This document shows, piece after piece, positions 22,730-34,292 of a stretch of DNA of 59,398 nucleotides. Under the pieces are notes generated by a model. It searched no databases, had not been told where the DNA came from, and worked only from the letters and a program-made list of their open reading frames with translations. The stretch is from Ruminococcus sp. (GTDB taxonomy: Bacteria > Bacillota > Clostridia > Oscillospirales > Ruminococcaceae), in contig JAIDUG010000012.1 in assembly GCA_029060305.1 (NCBI GenBank), positions 1 to 59,398 on the forward strand. The letters are read 5' to 3'. Numbering within the stretch: position 1 is the first letter of the stretch; each line of letters starts with the position of its first letter. Position numbers and translations under genes: made by a program.

Positions 22730-23527
22730 TTACTTTGAGAGTTCGTAAGCCCTTTTAGTACAGCTTTCACAACAGTTATCAACTATTCCTGTCAGATTGC
22801 CTTCGTAAAGACGGTCAAGTCCTGCGAGAGTAGTACCACCGGGAGAAGATACCATTTTAATAAGTTCGTCGATAGTGTAGCCGGAATCAGTAATCATTTT
22901 CGCTGAACCGATTAAACTTTGTGTGAAAAGTTCTGTTGCTGAATTTCTGTCAATGCCAACTTTGTCGGCGTAATCAATGAAACCTTTTGCAAATAGGTAT
23001 ATAAATGCAGGACTACTTCCGTTGAGTGCAATGACTTCTTTCATTTTGTCCTTTGAGATTACGACTGCTTTTCCGCAAAGTCTGAATATATTCAGGACTG
23101 TCTCAAATTCTTCTTCAGTAACATTGTCGTTGTGTGAGAGTGCGGAAGCTCCCTCGCCTAAAAGCAGGGGAGTGTTAGGCATTACAAGAATAACCTTTGC
23201 GTCGGAGCGTGTTTTTCCCGCAATAAATTCGTCGTTTATTCCGGCAGCGATTGAAATGAGAACAGTTTCAGCGGTTACAGCGGAAGAAGCCGTTTCAAGT
23301 ACGCCCTCTATAATCTGAGGCTTTACAGCAAGAAATACATATTTACATTCTGAAAAAAGTTTCGTCTCACTGGAGCAGGATTTTACACCATACTCGCTGA
23401 GGGTTTCAACCTTTGAAATATCGGGGTCGAAAGCGAAAAGTTCCGCATCTACGGAAGATTTTGAAATACCTTTCATAATTGCAGAACCCATATTGCCTGC
23501 ACCTATGAAACCGATTTTGATAGTCAT
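22730..23527 (-). CDS. proC: Pyrroline-5-carboxylate reductase
   Basis: The 265-residue protein catalyses the last step of proline synthesis with NAD(P)H. The N-terminal Rossmann motif is IGFIGAGNMGSAIMKG; AVKPQ and LVMPNTP follow in order. The C-terminal dimerisation helix has NGSSPAFIYLFAKGFID and SSPGGTTLAGLD, which is the P5C-binding signature. Length is normal. The promoter at 23580-23608 lies divergent to the radical SAM gene. It is the first gene of the cluster that continues with the SpoIIM-like gene. Confidence 0.97.
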   Translation of the reverse strand: MTIKIGFIGAGNMGSAIMKGISKSSVDAELFAFDPDISKVETLSEYGVKSCSSETKLFSECKYVFLAVKPQIIEGVLETASSAVTAETVLISIAAGINDEFIAGKTRSDAKVILVMPNTPLLLGEGASALSHNDNVTEEEFETVLNIFRLCGKAVVISKDKMKEVIALNGSSPAFIYLFAKGFIDYADKVGIDRNSATELFTQSLIGSAKMITDSGYTIDELIKMVSSPGGTTLAGLDRLYEGNLTGIVDNCCESCTKRAYELSK

Positions 23528-23579
23528 TGTGAAAAACTCCTTTATAATAAAAGTTCCCGAAAAAAACAGGGTTTATACT

Positions 23580-23608
23580 ATTATACAACATTATGTACAA
23601 AAATGCAA
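23580..23608 (-). promoter_or_regulatory. proC promoter
   Basis: TTGCAT (23603-23608), 17 bp, TATAAT (23580-23585) on the minus strand. Confidence 0.75.
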
Positions 23609-23640
23609 GTATATTTTTGTAAAAAACTTGAATAAAAAAC

Positions 23641-23669
23641 TTGACAAGGAAAAAGCGGAATGTTATACT
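23641..23669 (+). promoter_or_regulatory. Promoter of the radical SAM gene
   Basis: TTGACA (23641-23646), 17 bp, TATACT (23664-23669). Confidence 0.8.
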
Positions 23670-23717
23670 TTAATAAAGTAAATTTTACTAATTTAATATC
23701 AGAAAGGAACAGTTATT

Positions 23718-25160
23718 ATGTCCGTAAAGAAAATAAGGTTTATTGAACCCTCAAATGCACCGTACCGCAAGAGTATTGAAAACCTTTTTGTATATGATAA
23801 ATATATCCGTAATCCCTCGATAGGACTTATGACACTTGCAACCGTTGCCAAACAAAAATGTAGTGACGTACTTATGTACAGCGAATCCATTTCAAAAATA
23901 AAATGGGAAGATGTTTTCGATGCTGACATAATCTTCATTTCAATATTTACCTTTTCCGCAATACGTGGTTATAAAATGGCACGTTACATAAAGAAACATT
24001 CAAATGCCGTTGTGATTATCGGAGGACTTCATGCTTCAATGAATTACAGGGAATCAGTAAAATATTGCGATTACGTAATGGTAGGGGAGGGCGACGAATC
24101 TATTCTGGAAGTGATAGACGCTGTCGATAATAATTCTCCTGTTGAAGAAGTAAAGGGAATCGCTTGCATAAAAAACGGAAAGTTATTTTTCAGCGGAAAA
24201 CGTCGTCCGCCTGAAAACATAGACATTATTCCCGACAGATATTTGTGTTACAATTACAGGAAAATGTCAGGACATAATACTTTGTGGGCTCAGGTTCATG
24301 CTTCACGAGGCTGTCCGCATAACTGTGATTACTGTGCATTGGTGAGACATTACGGCAGACGTGTGAGAAAACGTTCCCCCGAAAACATTTTAGAAGATAT
24401 AAGACAGTCGATAGCTTTTCACGACGAAGGACATCATAGACTTGCTAAAATGTTATGGATTACGGACGACAATTTTTTTGCCGACAGAAAGTGGGCGATA
24501 AGCGTACTGAACGCAATAATAAAAAGCGATATAAATTATAATTTCACTATACAGGCACGTTATGAAGTCGGTTTTGACGACGAAATGTTGGAACTCCTTA
24601 AAAAAGCAGGTTTTTCGGAATTGGCTATGGGAATTGAGTTTTTAGAAGATGAGGCTTTTGAAAACAACAACAAAAACTGTACATATAATGACATTGTACG
24701 CTCCGTCAGAAATATTCAGAAACATGGTCTCAGAGTGAGAGGGCTTTTCATAGTCGGAGCTGACAATCATACTGTCGGCGTTGGTGAACGTATTGCCGAC
24801 TTTGTAATAAAATACGATATATGCGGTGTGCTTATACAGTCTATGTATTTTGTGCCGAATACTCCCGTTTACGATACTCACAAGGACAGACTTCTTGATA
24901 ATGACTGGTCTAAATGTATCGGTAACGTTGTACATTATCCGGAAAACATTTCGCCTTATGAACTTCAGAAAGAAATAATTCTTGCAAGCGGTAAAATCTA
25001 TTCCGGAAAAAGACTTCTGAAGACCATTGTAACAAAGAAAGGTATTGAAAGACTGCTGTTTGTCGGAGAGTTTATGTGGCAGAAAAATGTCCGTGAACGT
25101 CTGAGCAGAGAACTTCCTCGACTGGAAATGCTGAGCAGGAAACACGGTTATAGTTTCTGA
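23718..25160 (+). CDS. B12-binding-domain radical SAM protein
   Basis: The 480-residue protein has an N-terminal cobalamin-binding-like domain (about 20-150; IGLMTLATVAKQ, IIGGLHASMN, VMVGEGDES) and a radical SAM domain (about 190-400) with the cluster motif CPHNCDYC (CX3CX2C). The C-terminal 80 residues are helical and basic. The cobalamin domain lacks an obvious DxHxxG, so B12 may not be bound through histidine. Family members (class B) methylate or rearrange small molecules. No pathway partners are adjacent: it is monocistronic between proC and glnN, and the substrate cannot be inferred. Confidence 0.88.
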   Translation: MSVKKIRFIEPSNAPYRKSIENLFVYDKYIRNPSIGLMTLATVAKQKCSDVLMYSESISKIKWEDVFDADIIFISIFTFSAIRGYKMARYIKKHSNAVVIIGGLHASMNYRESVKYCDYVMVGEGDESILEVIDAVDNNSPVEEVKGIACIKNGKLFFSGKRRPPENIDIIPDRYLCYNYRKMSGHNTLWAQVHASRGCPHNCDYCALVRHYGRRVRKRSPENILEDIRQSIAFHDEGHHRLAKMLWITDDNFFADRKWAISVLNAIIKSDINYNFTIQARYEVGFDDEMLELLKKAGFSELAMGIEFLEDEAFENNNKNCTYNDIVRSVRNIQKHGLRVRGLFIVGADNHTVGVGERIADFVIKYDICGVLIQSMYFVPNTPVYDTHKDRLLDNDWSKCIGNVVHYPENISPYELQKEIILASGKIYSGKRLLKTIVTKKGIERLLFVGEFMWQKNVRERLSRELPRLEMLSRKHGYSF

Positions 25161-25174
25161 ACGGTAATTTATAC

Positions 25175-25202
25175 TTGACTATTCTGAAATTCGTGTTATA
25201 AT
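25175..25202 (+). promoter_or_regulatory. glnN promoter
   Basis: TTGACT (25175-25180), 16 bp, TATAAT (25197-25202). Confidence 0.75.
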
Positions 25203-25245
25203 AATATAATGGAATTAAAGTCACATAACACAGGAGGATTTTTTT

Positions 25246-27339
25246 ATGAATAGAAGTGTTCCCGAAATTTTTGCGGAAAATGTTTTCAGTGACGAGGTTA
25301 TGAAGTCACGTCTCCCGAAGAACGTTTACAAGACGTTTATGAATACCGTTCAGAACGGCAGACAGCTTGATATGACAACCGCTGATTTTGTCGCAAACGC
25401 TATGAAAGAATGGGCTGTCGAAAAAGGTGCAACCCACTATACACACTGGTTTCAGCCACTCACAGGCTCGACCGCTGAAAAACACGATTCCTTTATAACT
25501 CCGGCTTCCAAAGGTATGGCTATTATGGAATTTTCCGGAAAATCTCTTGTCAAGGGTGAACCTGACGCATCATCATTTCCGTCGGGTGGTCTCAGACAGA
25601 CCAGCAGTGCAAGAGGTTACACGGCTTGGGACCCGACTTCATATTGTTTCGTAAAAGAGGGAAGTTTGTATATACCCACGGTATTTCTTTCATATACCGG
25701 TGAAACCCTTGACAAAAAAACTCCTCTGCTTCGTTCGATGGACGCTCTCAGCAGTTCCGCAGTGAAATTCCTGAAACTTTTCGGAAACGAAAATGTAACA
25801 CGAGTTACTTCAACTGTCGGAGCGGAGCAGGAATATTTCCTCATTGACAAGGGTATGTACGATAAGCGAAAAGACCTGATTCTGACGGGCAGAACGCTTT
25901 TCGGTGCAAAACCTCCGAAAGGACAGGAACTTGACGACCAGTATTTCGCAAATCTCCGTCCGAGGATTGCGGGATATATGGCAGACCTTGACGAAGAATT
26001 ATGGAAACTTGGCATTTACTCAAAGACCAAACACAACGAAGTCGCACCGGCTCAGCACGAAATGGCACCTATATTCACTACTTCAAACCTTGGTACAGAC
26101 CAGAACGAATTGGCAATGGAAGTAATGGAAAAAGTAGCCCTGAAACATAATCTCGTGTGTCTGCTTCACGAAAAGCCTTTCGAGGGAGTAAACGGTTCGG
26201 GTAAACATAATAACTGGTCTATGGCTACCAACGACGGACAGAATCTTCTTGACCCTGGTGATACTCCTATGGAAAATCTTCAGTTTCTGACAATTCTGTG
26301 TGCGTTGATTAAGGGTATCGACGAATATGCCGACCTTATGAGAATTTCCGCATCTTCTGCCGGAAACGACCACCGTCTCGGTGCTGACGAAGCTCCTCCG
26401 GCTATTGTTTCAATGTTTCTTGGTGAAGAACTCGATGCTGTTCTGAAAGCAATTGAGGAAGATTCCGTTTACAAGACGGAAACACGTGCCTTTGAAATCG
26501 GTGTAAACGCTCTGCCGTCGTTCCCGAAAGATTCTACCGACAGAAACAGAACGTCACCTTTTGCTTTTACCGGAAACAGATTTGAATTCCGTATGGTAGG
26601 CTCTTCCGACAATATCGCCTGTCCGAATGCTCTTCTGAATACGATAGTTGCGGAAGAATTAAGTCAGTTTACTGAAATTCTCGAACCTTTCAGCCATACT
26701 GAACAGTTTGAGTCAGAAGTAAAGAAACTTATGAAAAACGTTCTCAGAGACCACAGGAGAATTATTTTCAACGGTGACGGTTATTCTGCGGAGTGGGTGG
26801 AGGAAGCTGAACGTCGTGGATTGCCTAACTATTCTTCAACTGTAGATTCGTTGCCACATTATACCGACGAAAAAAATCTCCGTATATTTAAGAAATTCGG
26901 AATATATACTGAAAACGAACTCAAGGCACGTCAGGAAGTATTACTGGAAAAGTATTCAAAGACTATCCGTATTGAAGCAAGAACTATGATTCAAATGGCA
27001 AGAAAACAACTTCTTCCGGCAACTCTTGACTATATCCATAAACTTTGTGAGGCTGTTGCAGTAAAGAAACAGATTGGTATTCTTGCAAAGGTGGAGCAGG
27101 CAATGGCGGAAAAACTTACTGACCTTACAGAAGCGTTCTATGTATCCATTGAAAAACTTGAATCACTGGTAAATCAGGCGTGCGAAATAAAGGAAATACT
27201 TCCGCAGGCAAGATTTTTCCACGATGAAGTACTCACTGAAATGGAACGTATGCGTACAATTTCAGATACTACAGAAAGAATTATGCCGAGTGATAAATGG
27301 CCTATTCCAGACTATTCCGCAATGATTTACAATGTATGA
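25246..27339 (+). CDS. glnN: Glutamine synthetase type III
   Basis: The 697-residue protein is a typical GSIII (about 700 residues, far longer than GSI/II). N-terminal extension with [18 protein letters not shown], then [20 protein letters not shown], the catalytic Glu-rich [42 protein letters not shown] and [15 protein letters not shown], and the arginine-rich FRMVGSS. It makes glutamine from glutamate, ammonia and ATP, the main ammonia-assimilation step in ruminal Ruminococcus. It has its own promoter. The next gene is convergent and only 3 bp away, with no clear terminator between. Confidence 0.97.
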   Translation: MNRSVPEIFAENVFSDEVMKSRLPKNVYKTFMNTVQNGRQLDMTTADFVANAMKEWAVEKGATHYTHWFQPLTGSTAEKHDSFITPASKGMAIMEFSGKSLVKGEPDASSFPSGGLRQTSSARGYTAWDPTSYCFVKEGSLYIPTVFLSYTGETLDKKTPLLRSMDALSSSAVKFLKLFGNENVTRVTSTVGAEQEYFLIDKGMYDKRKDLILTGRTLFGAKPPKGQELDDQYFANLRPRIAGYMADLDEELWKLGIYSKTKHNEVAPAQHEMAPIFTTSNLGTDQNELAMEVMEKVALKHNLVCLLHEKPFEGVNGSGKHNNWSMATNDGQNLLDPGDTPMENLQFLTILCALIKGIDEYADLMRISASSAGNDHRLGADEAPPAIVSMFLGEELDAVLKAIEEDSVYKTETRAFEIGVNALPSFPKDSTDRNRTSPFAFTGNRFEFRMVGSSDNIACPNALLNTIVAEELSQFTEILEPFSHTEQFESEVKKLMKNVLRDHRRIIFNGDGYSAEWVEEAERRGLPNYSSTVDSLPHYTDEKNLRIFKKFGIYTENELKARQEVLLEKYSKTIRIEARTMIQMARKQLLPATLDYIHKLCEAVAVKKQIGILAKVEQAMAEKLTDLTEAFYVSIEKLESLVNQACEIKEILPQARFFHDEVLTEMERMRTISDTTERIMPSDKWPIPDYSAMIYNV

Positions 27340-27342
27340 TTA

Positions 27343-27963
27343 TTAATTCAAGTATTCTTCAAGAGTGATATTTCTTGCGTGAATTTCCGCAGAAGTTTCC
27401 GTGCCTACATAACGGTAATGCCACGGCTCATAGTCGATGCCGGTTATGTATTCCTTGTCCGGAGGGTATCGGAGTATAAAGCCATATTTATAAGCATTTT
27501 CAGCAAGCCAGTCATAAACTTCCGTATCGGTTGATTGTGACTGGTCTGCGTTTATGTCAAGTGCAAGACCTATTTCGTGTTCACTTTTTCCTGCAACCGC
27601 CACCCATTCACGAGCGAGTTTTTTAGCATCACGTTCAGAATATCCCTCAGAAATGAAACTTTCCACTTTATCGGACATCATTTTTTTCTGTTCTTCGTGC
27701 GTGCGGTAACCCTCGCTTACAACCGGATAAATGCCATCACTTCTCATATCATCAAACATTCTTTGCAAGTACGGATATATTTTTTCGTCAATCTGCACGC
27801 CGTTTGATAACTGCATAAGTTCCGGTTTATATCCGTATGGTATTGAGTGTTCGTTATTGACGAGAATCAACCGCCAGTCGTCATAATTTCCGGTGTTGGT
27901 AAATTTCAGTAAGGAATATCCGACAACCAACATAAACATTAAAATCAGAAATTTTCTTTTCAT
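27343..27963 (-). CDS. VanY-type D-Ala-D-Ala carboxypeptidase
   Basis: The 206-residue protein has an N-terminal signal anchor (about 4-22) and an M15B peptidase domain. Zinc ligands are visible in SEHEIGLALDI (His and Asp) and EPWHYRYV (His); the catalytic Glu precedes WHY. SEGYRTHEEQ is the substrate-side motif. It trims the terminal D-Ala from peptidoglycan stem peptides outside the cell. No vancomycin-resistance genes are near, so it is a housekeeping carboxypeptidase. It is convergent with glnN, their ends 3 bp apart. Confidence 0.92.
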   Translation of the reverse strand: MKRKFLILMFMLVVGYSLLKFTNTGNYDDWRLILVNNEHSIPYGYKPELMQLSNGVQIDEKIYPYLQRMFDDMRSDGIYPVVSEGYRTHEEQKKMMSDKVESFISEGYSERDAKKLAREWVAVAGKSEHEIGLALDINADQSQSTDTEVYDWLAENAYKYGFILRYPPDKEYITGIDYEPWHYRYVGTETSAEIHARNITLEEYLN

Positions 27964-28143
27964 ATTTAAAACTCCTTTTTGCTTTTGAAAAATTCTATCA
28001 CGGTATTATTAAAACCGACAAATAAAATTCATAAATTTTTCTTAATTATTCCGGTACTGGTTATGTGCCGGATTTTTTGTTACAAAAATATTTGCACAAT
28101 TTTGTATATATTTACAAAAATTTCAAAAATAATCTGTCAGGAC

Positions 28144-28172
28144 TTGAATATTTTTACTGTATGTGGTATAAT
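28144..28172 (+). promoter_or_regulatory. Promoter of the HD-GH13 unit
   Basis: TTGAAT (28144-28149), 17 bp, TATAAT (28167-28172). Confidence 0.75.
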
Positions 28173-28206
28173 TATAATATAATGTCTCTGAAAAGGAGTG
28201 GTTAAA

Positions 28207-28806
28207 TTGACAGCCAAGGAAGAATTTATATCAATCTACACTGAAAATATAAAGCGTAAAGGTGCTGACAAACTTCTTGAATACCTTGAAAAAAGCGATT
28301 TCTTCACAGCACCGAGCAGTACACGTTATCACGGCAGTTATGAGGGCGGTCTTGTTGAACACAGCGTTAATGTATATCACTGTCTGAAAGATTACCTGTC
28401 ACGTCCGAGAGTAAAGGAAGTGTACGGTATGGAGTATTCGGAAGAAACCATTGCTATTGTAGCACTTCTTCACGACCTTTGCAAGATTAATTTCTATACT
28501 ATCGAAATGCGTAACAGAAAAAACGAGGAAACAGGTAAGTGGGAAAAATATCCATATTACGCTATAAACGATACTTTGCCTTATGGTCACGGTGAGAAGT
28601 CCGTCTACATAATTTCGGGCTTTCTGTACGGTGAGGGCAGACTGACAAGGGAAGAGGCTTTTGCTATCAGGTATCATATGGGATTCTCGGGTCTTGAGGA
28701 CAAGAATACTATCGGAAAAGCCCTTGAAATGTACCCTCTCGCCTGTGCTTTGAATGTCGCTGATATGGAGGCTTCCTATTTTATAGAGGGAAGTATAAAA
28801 AAATAA
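28207..28806 (+). CDS. HD-domain phosphohydrolase
   Basis: The 199-residue protein starts at TTG 28207, 9 bp after AAGGAG; the GTG at 28198 abuts it. HD-superfamily metal site: His in VEHSVNVYHC, the His-Asp pair in LLHDLCK, a further His in GHGEKS, and Asp in NVADMEAS. Related proteins of this size are found as phage or chromosomal 'HD domain' nucleotidases; the substrate is not predictable. It is followed after 48 bp by the GH13 gene, probably in one transcript. Confidence 0.85.
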   Translation: MTAKEEFISIYTENIKRKGADKLLEYLEKSDFFTAPSSTRYHGSYEGGLVEHSVNVYHCLKDYLSRPRVKEVYGMEYSEETIAIVALLHDLCKINFYTIEMRNRKNEETGKWEKYPYYAINDTLPYGHGEKSVYIISGFLYGEGRLTREEAFAIRYHMGFSGLEDKNTIGKALEMYPLACALNVADMEASYFIEGSIKK

Positions 28807-28854
28807 TCGTCTTGTGACGTATTATATAAAAATAATAAAAAAGGAGCTAATTTT

Positions 28855-30444
28855 ATGAATTGGTACGATAATGCGATAATTTATCATATTTATCCGTTAG
28901 GTTTCTGCGGTGCGCCGAAATTCAATGACGGCGGTGAAACGGTTTACAGACTGGACAAGGTTATTGAATGGATTCCGCACCTCAAGGAAATGAACGTTGA
29001 CGCTGTATACTTCGGACCTGTCTTTGAATCCGTTGAACACGGTTATGATACAATCGATTATAAGAAAATAGACCGTCGTCTCGGCGACAACAATTCTTTC
29101 AGAATTATCTGTGAAAAACTCCACGAGGCAGGTATAAGAGTTATCCTCGACGGCGTTTTCAATCACGTCGGAAGAAAATTCCCTCAGTTCGTTGACATTC
29201 AGCAAAAGGGACAGGGTTCAGGTTATTGTGACTGGTTTCAGAATCTCAATTTCGGCGGACAGTCACCTTGCGGAGACCCTTTCTGGTATGAGGGATGGAA
29301 CGGTCACTACAATCTCGTGAAACTCAATCTCCGCAATATCGGTGTGTGCGACCACCTTATTGACGCTATAAACTACTGGATTGAGGAATTCAAAATCGAC
29401 GGTATAAGATTTGATGCCGCCGACTGTCTCGACTTCGATTTCATAAAGAGAGTAAGTCATTTCTGTAAGTGCAAGAAGTCAGATTTTTGGCTGATGGGCG
29501 AAATCATTCACGGCGACTACAACAGATGGGCTAACCCAGAAATGTTCCAGAGCGTTACAAACTATGAGTGTTATAAAGGTCTTTACTCCTCACACAATGA
29601 CAAGAACTATTACGAAATAGACTATTCTATTAACAGACAGTCAGGTGCTAACGGCGGTATCTACAGAAATATAAATCTTTATACTTTCGTTGACAATCAC
29701 GACGTAAACCGTCTTGCAAGTACAGTAAAGAATCCTATGCACCTTCCGCTGATATATACACTTCTTTACGCAATGCCCGGTATACCGTCAATCTATTATG
29801 GAAGTGAGTACGGAATACAGGGTCGCAAGGAAAACAATTCTGACGATAATCTCCGTCCCTGTCTCTATTTGCAGGATATGGGTAATGAAAATATGACCCT
29901 TTACAAGCACATTGTAAAACTCGGCAGAATATACCGTGCATATCCCGCAATGCGTACCGGTGCTTACGAAAGAATGCATATTACTAATCAGCAGTTGCTT
30001 TTCAAGAAAGTGCAGGGCGACCAGACGATTTATATAGCACTTAACCTTGCTGACTATGAATATGACATCAATTTCGGAACACATCTTCCGGCACTTGTTG
30101 ATGTTATTTCAGGAAAGATGATTGATGTCAACAACGGCAGGGCTTACGTGAAAATGCCTCCGTTCTCCTCAATGGTTATTGTTTCTGACGACATCGTGAA
30201 CGTTGAACCTGAACGCATACCTGTTCAGACGGTTGAGGAAGAAAAGGAAACAGAAGTTGTTATCGGTGCAAGATATCGTCATTTCAAGGGCGGTGAGTAC
30301 GAAGTAATAGCCGTTGCACGTCACAGCGAAACTAATGAAGAACTCGTTGTTTATAAGTCAGTCACTAACGGAGAAGTGTTCGCAAGACCTAAGACTATGT
30401 TTACCGATAAAGCCGGTGAAGTAAGAAGATTCGTGAAACTTTAA
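28855..30444 (+). CDS. Cytoplasmic GH13 alpha-amylase fused to DUF1653
   Basis: The 529-residue protein has no signal peptide, so it works inside the cell on imported maltooligosaccharides. GH13 barrel (1-380): region I DGVFNHVG, region II GIRFDAADC (nucleophile Asp), region III GEIIHGDY (acid/base Glu), region IV FVDNHDVNR. A beta-sandwich C domain follows (about 385-455). Residues about 470-529 form a DUF1653 domain (GARYRHFKGGEYEVIAVARH, then ELVVYKSV, FARPKTMF), normally a free 70-residue protein. I know of no common GH13-DUF1653 architecture. AAGGAG precedes the ATG. Confidence 0.92.
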   Translation: MNWYDNAIIYHIYPLGFCGAPKFNDGGETVYRLDKVIEWIPHLKEMNVDAVYFGPVFESVEHGYDTIDYKKIDRRLGDNNSFRIICEKLHEAGIRVILDGVFNHVGRKFPQFVDIQQKGQGSGYCDWFQNLNFGGQSPCGDPFWYEGWNGHYNLVKLNLRNIGVCDHLIDAINYWIEEFKIDGIRFDAADCLDFDFIKRVSHFCKCKKSDFWLMGEIIHGDYNRWANPEMFQSVTNYECYKGLYSSHNDKNYYEIDYSINRQSGANGGIYRNINLYTFVDNHDVNRLASTVKNPMHLPLIYTLLYAMPGIPSIYYGSEYGIQGRKENNSDDNLRPCLYLQDMGNENMTLYKHIVKLGRIYRAYPAMRTGAYERMHITNQQLLFKKVQGDQTIYIALNLADYEYDINFGTHLPALVDVISGKMIDVNNGRAYVKMPPFSSMVIVSDDIVNVEPERIPVQTVEEEKETEVVIGARYRHFKGGEYEVIAVARHSETNEELVVYKSVTNGEVFARPKTMFTDKAGEVRRFVKL

Positions 30445-30452
30445 TTATACTG

Positions 30453-30484
30453 AAACCGTCGGATTTGCTCCGGCGGTTTTTTTT
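30453..30484 (+). terminator. Terminator of the GH13 gene
   Basis: Stem AACCGTCGGA/TCCGGCGGTT, TTTG-containing loop, T8 exit. Confidence 0.85.
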
Positions 30485-30507
30485 CGGAAAAAATTATCAG
30501 AAAACTA

Positions 30508-30536
30508 TTGACAAGCTGTTTTTTTTGTGATATAAT
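30508..30536 (+). promoter_or_regulatory. Promoter of the rplU operon
   Basis: TTGACA (30508-30513), 17 bp, TATAAT (30531-30536). Confidence 0.88.
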
Positions 30537-30542
30537 AATATC

Positions 30543-30620
30543 ACCGCTTGTAAACAGGTACTTTTTCAAGTTGTTTTTTCAACACCTGTTACAGCGAGTT
30601 TATTGAAAAGGCAGGTGCGT
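30543..30620 (+). promoter_or_regulatory. Ribosomal protein L21 leader
   Basis: The 5' leader between promoter and rplU contains ACAGGTACTTTTTCAAGTTG and ACACCTGTTACAGCGAGTT, then GAAAAGGCAGGTGCGTAA, the pattern of the L21 autoregulatory leader of Bacillota. ACAGGT and ACCTGT can pair. L21 is thought to bind its own leader. Confidence 0.75.
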
Positions 30621-30623
30621 AAT

Positions 30624-30935
30624 ATGTACGCAGTTATTGAAACCGGCGGTAAGCAGTATCAGGTTAACGAGGGAGACGTTATTTTTATCGAAAAGCTCGC
30701 TGTTGAAGCTGACGATGCTGTTACTTTCGACAAGGTTGTCGCTCTCGGAGCTGACGACGGAATCAAGGTCGGTACTCCTTACGTTGAGGGTGCTACTGTT
30801 GAAGCTAAGGTTATCAAGAATGGCAAGGCTAAGAAAATCACTGTTTTCACTTACAAGCCTAAGAAGAGCGAAAAGAAAAAGCAGGGTCACAGACAGCCTT
30901 ACACTCAGGTAAAAATCGAAGCTATCAAGGCATAA
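30624..30935 (+). CDS. rplU: Ribosomal protein bL21
   Basis: The 103-residue protein begins [20 protein letters not shown] and ends with the basic [14 protein letters not shown], the full normal length. The start is ATG 30624, after the GGCAGGTG of the leader; an upstream in-frame ATG at 30603 would translate the leader. First gene of the L21-Prp-L27 cluster found throughout Bacillota, under the L21 leader. Confidence 0.97.
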   Translation: MYAVIETGGKQYQVNEGDVIFIEKLAVEADDAVTFDKVVALGADDGIKVGTPYVEGATVEAKVIKNGKAKKITVFTYKPKKSEKKKQGHRQPYTQVKIEAIKA

Positions 30936-30941
30936 TCATTT

Positions 30942-31253
30942 ATGATTTGTGCAGAATTTTTCCATTCGGACGAACTTTTCAAGGGTTTTGATATAAGCGG
31001 TCACGCAGGCTATGCGGAATCCGGCAGGGATATTGTATGTGCGTCGGTTTCTTCCGCTGTACAGTTTGCCGTGAATCTCCTTGATGATTTTGATTGTGAC
31101 CCTATAGTCAATGTATCGGATAATTTAGTAAGCTGTCGTATTACGGCATCTGAAAATACTGCTGATGCTATTATTGGGGTTTTCAGAAATCATCTTGAAT
31201 CTATCCTTGAGGAATTTCCCGACACTATCAATATTACTATTTCGGAGGTGTAA
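30942..31253 (+). CDS. prp: Ribosomal-processing cysteine protease Prp
   Basis: The 103-residue protein has the Prp signature [20 protein letters not shown] with catalytic His and Cys 12 residues apart. It cleaves the N-terminal extension of L27 in Bacillota, Fusobacteriota and relatives. It sits between rplU and rpmA, 6 bp after the first and 2 bp before the second, the standard order. The substrate site is present in the downstream rpmA product. Confidence 0.96.
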   Translation: MICAEFFHSDELFKGFDISGHAGYAESGRDIVCASVSSAVQFAVNLLDDFDCDPIVNVSDNLVSCRITASENTADAIIGVFRNHLESILEEFPDTINITISEV

Positions 31254-31255
31254 GT

Positions 31256-31537
31256 ATGTTTAAGATTAGTATGCAGTTTTTCGCTCATAAAAAGGGCGTT
31301 GGTTCTACAAAGAACGGTCGTGACTCTGAAGCTAAAAGACTTGGCGTTAAAAGAGCAGACGGTCAGTTTGTAAAGGCTGGCAATATCATTGTACGCCAGA
31401 GAGGCACACACATTCACCCTGGTGAGGGCGTGGGTATCGGTTCTGATGATACATTATTCGCTACTGTAAGCGGTAAAGTTAAATTCGAGCGTTACGGTCG
31501 TGACCGCAAGAAAGTTTCTGTTTACGCAGAGCAGTAA
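31256..31537 (+). CDS. rpmA: Ribosomal protein bL27 with cleavable N-extension
   Basis: The 93-residue protein begins [20 protein letters not shown]. The N-terminal 'xxMQFF|AHKKG' extension matches the Prp cleavage site, so the mature protein should start at Ala10. The [13 protein letters not shown] and [13 protein letters not shown] motifs are standard. GGAGGTG lies before the ATG, inside the end of prp. Confidence 0.97.
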   Translation: MFKISMQFFAHKKGVGSTKNGRDSEAKRLGVKRADGQFVKAGNIIVRQRGTHIHPGEGVGIGSDDTLFATVSGKVKFERYGRDRKKVSVYAEQ

Positions 31538-31541
31538 GTAA

Positions 31542-33279
<1,738 letters not shown>

Positions 33280-33297
33280 TTTTAGGAGATGATTATT

Positions 33298-33522
33298 GTG
33301 GGAAAAACTTCTGTCAAACCGGTAAAGACAACAAAAGAAGTAAAAAATACCTGTATGAAATGTCACGATAGTTTCGCAAAGGGTATGGGTATGGGCTTTT
33401 TACTTGGATTTGTCACTGGTTCAGCAATCGTTGCTGTTATTGATTATCTCGATACAAAGCATAGGGAAAGCATAAGAATCGAAAGAGGTTCTAATGCCGA
33501 CTACCATTATACAACCTATTAA
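33298..33522 (+). CDS. Small single-pass membrane protein
   Basis: The 74-residue protein starts at GTG 33298 (AGGAG 9 bp upstream; the ATG at 33289 directly abuts it). A basic N-terminus contains a CMKCHDS motif (two cysteines), followed by a Gly-rich hydrophobic helix (GMGMGFLLGFVTGSAIVAVI) and a short charged tail. I recognise no family. It lies between mrnC and yebC in the same operon. Confidence 0.65.
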   Translation: MGKTSVKPVKTTKEVKNTCMKCHDSFAKGMGMGFLLGFVTGSAIVAVIDYLDTKHRESIRIERGSNADYHYTTY

Positions 33523-33549
33523 TTTTACAGAAAAGGAGCATTTAAAGAA

Positions 33550-34284
33550 ATGTCAGGTCATTCAAAATGGAATAATATCAAGCGTAAAAAAGAAGCTACT
33601 GACGCTGTAAAAGGTAAGATTTTTACAAAAATCGGACGTGAAATTACTGTTGTCGTAAGAGAGGGCGGTCCTGACCCGAACAACAACAGCAAACTCCGTG
33701 ACCTTATCGCAAAAGCCAAAGCCAACAACGTTCCGAATGATAATATTGAACGTGTCATTAAAAAGGCAGCAGGCGGTGAGGATAAGAACAATTACGAAAC
33801 TATGGTATATGAGGGTTACGGTCCTAACGGCGTTGCAGTAATCGTTGAATGTCTCACAGACAACAAAAACAGAACAGCCGGAGATGTCCGTCATTATTTC
33901 GACAAATTCGGCGGAAATCTCGGTACTACCGGTTGTGTTTCGTTTATGTTCACCAAAAAGGGAATAGTTGTACTTGAAAATACCGGTCTTGACGAAGATG
34001 TTGTTATGGAAGATGTTTTCGAGTGTGGCGGTGACGATTTTGACGTGAACGAGGAAACCGTTGAAATTGAATGTTCTCCGGAAAATCTTCATGCAGTCCG
34101 TGAGGGTCTCACTGAAAAGGGTTATAACGTTATGTCAGCTGAAATCGAACAGATTCCTGCAAACTACACGACCCTTACTGATGAGGAACACATCAAGAAA
34201 ATGAATCTTCTTCTTGAACACCTTGAGGACAACGACGACGTACAGAACGTTTATCACAACTGGGAAATGCCTGCTGAGGAGTGA
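33550..34284 (+). CDS. YebC/PmpR-family protein
   Basis: The 244-residue protein begins MSGHSKWNNIKRKKEATDAV, the universal family start, with GREITVVVREGGPDPNNN, RVIKKAAGG and GYGPNGVAVIVECLTDN following. Members were first called transcription regulators; recent work on some members links them to translation of proline-rich stretches. AAAGGAG precedes the ATG. Its end overlaps the ribosome-binding site of the GNAT gene. Confidence 0.95.
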   Translation: MSGHSKWNNIKRKKEATDAVKGKIFTKIGREITVVVREGGPDPNNNSKLRDLIAKAKANNVPNDNIERVIKKAAGGEDKNNYETMVYEGYGPNGVAVIVECLTDNKNRTAGDVRHYFDKFGGNLGTTGCVSFMFTKKGIVVLENTGLDEDVVMEDVFECGGDDFDVNEETVEIECSPENLHAVREGLTEKGYNVMSAEIEQIPANYTTLTDEEHIKKMNLLLEHLEDNDDVQNVYHNWEMPAEE

Positions 34285-34292
34285 TTTTTCAA

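Noticed and set aside
25617..26373. Antisense reading frames inside glnN and other long genes
   Set aside because: They have no ribosome-binding sites, no family signatures and follow codon-position shadows of the sense gene.
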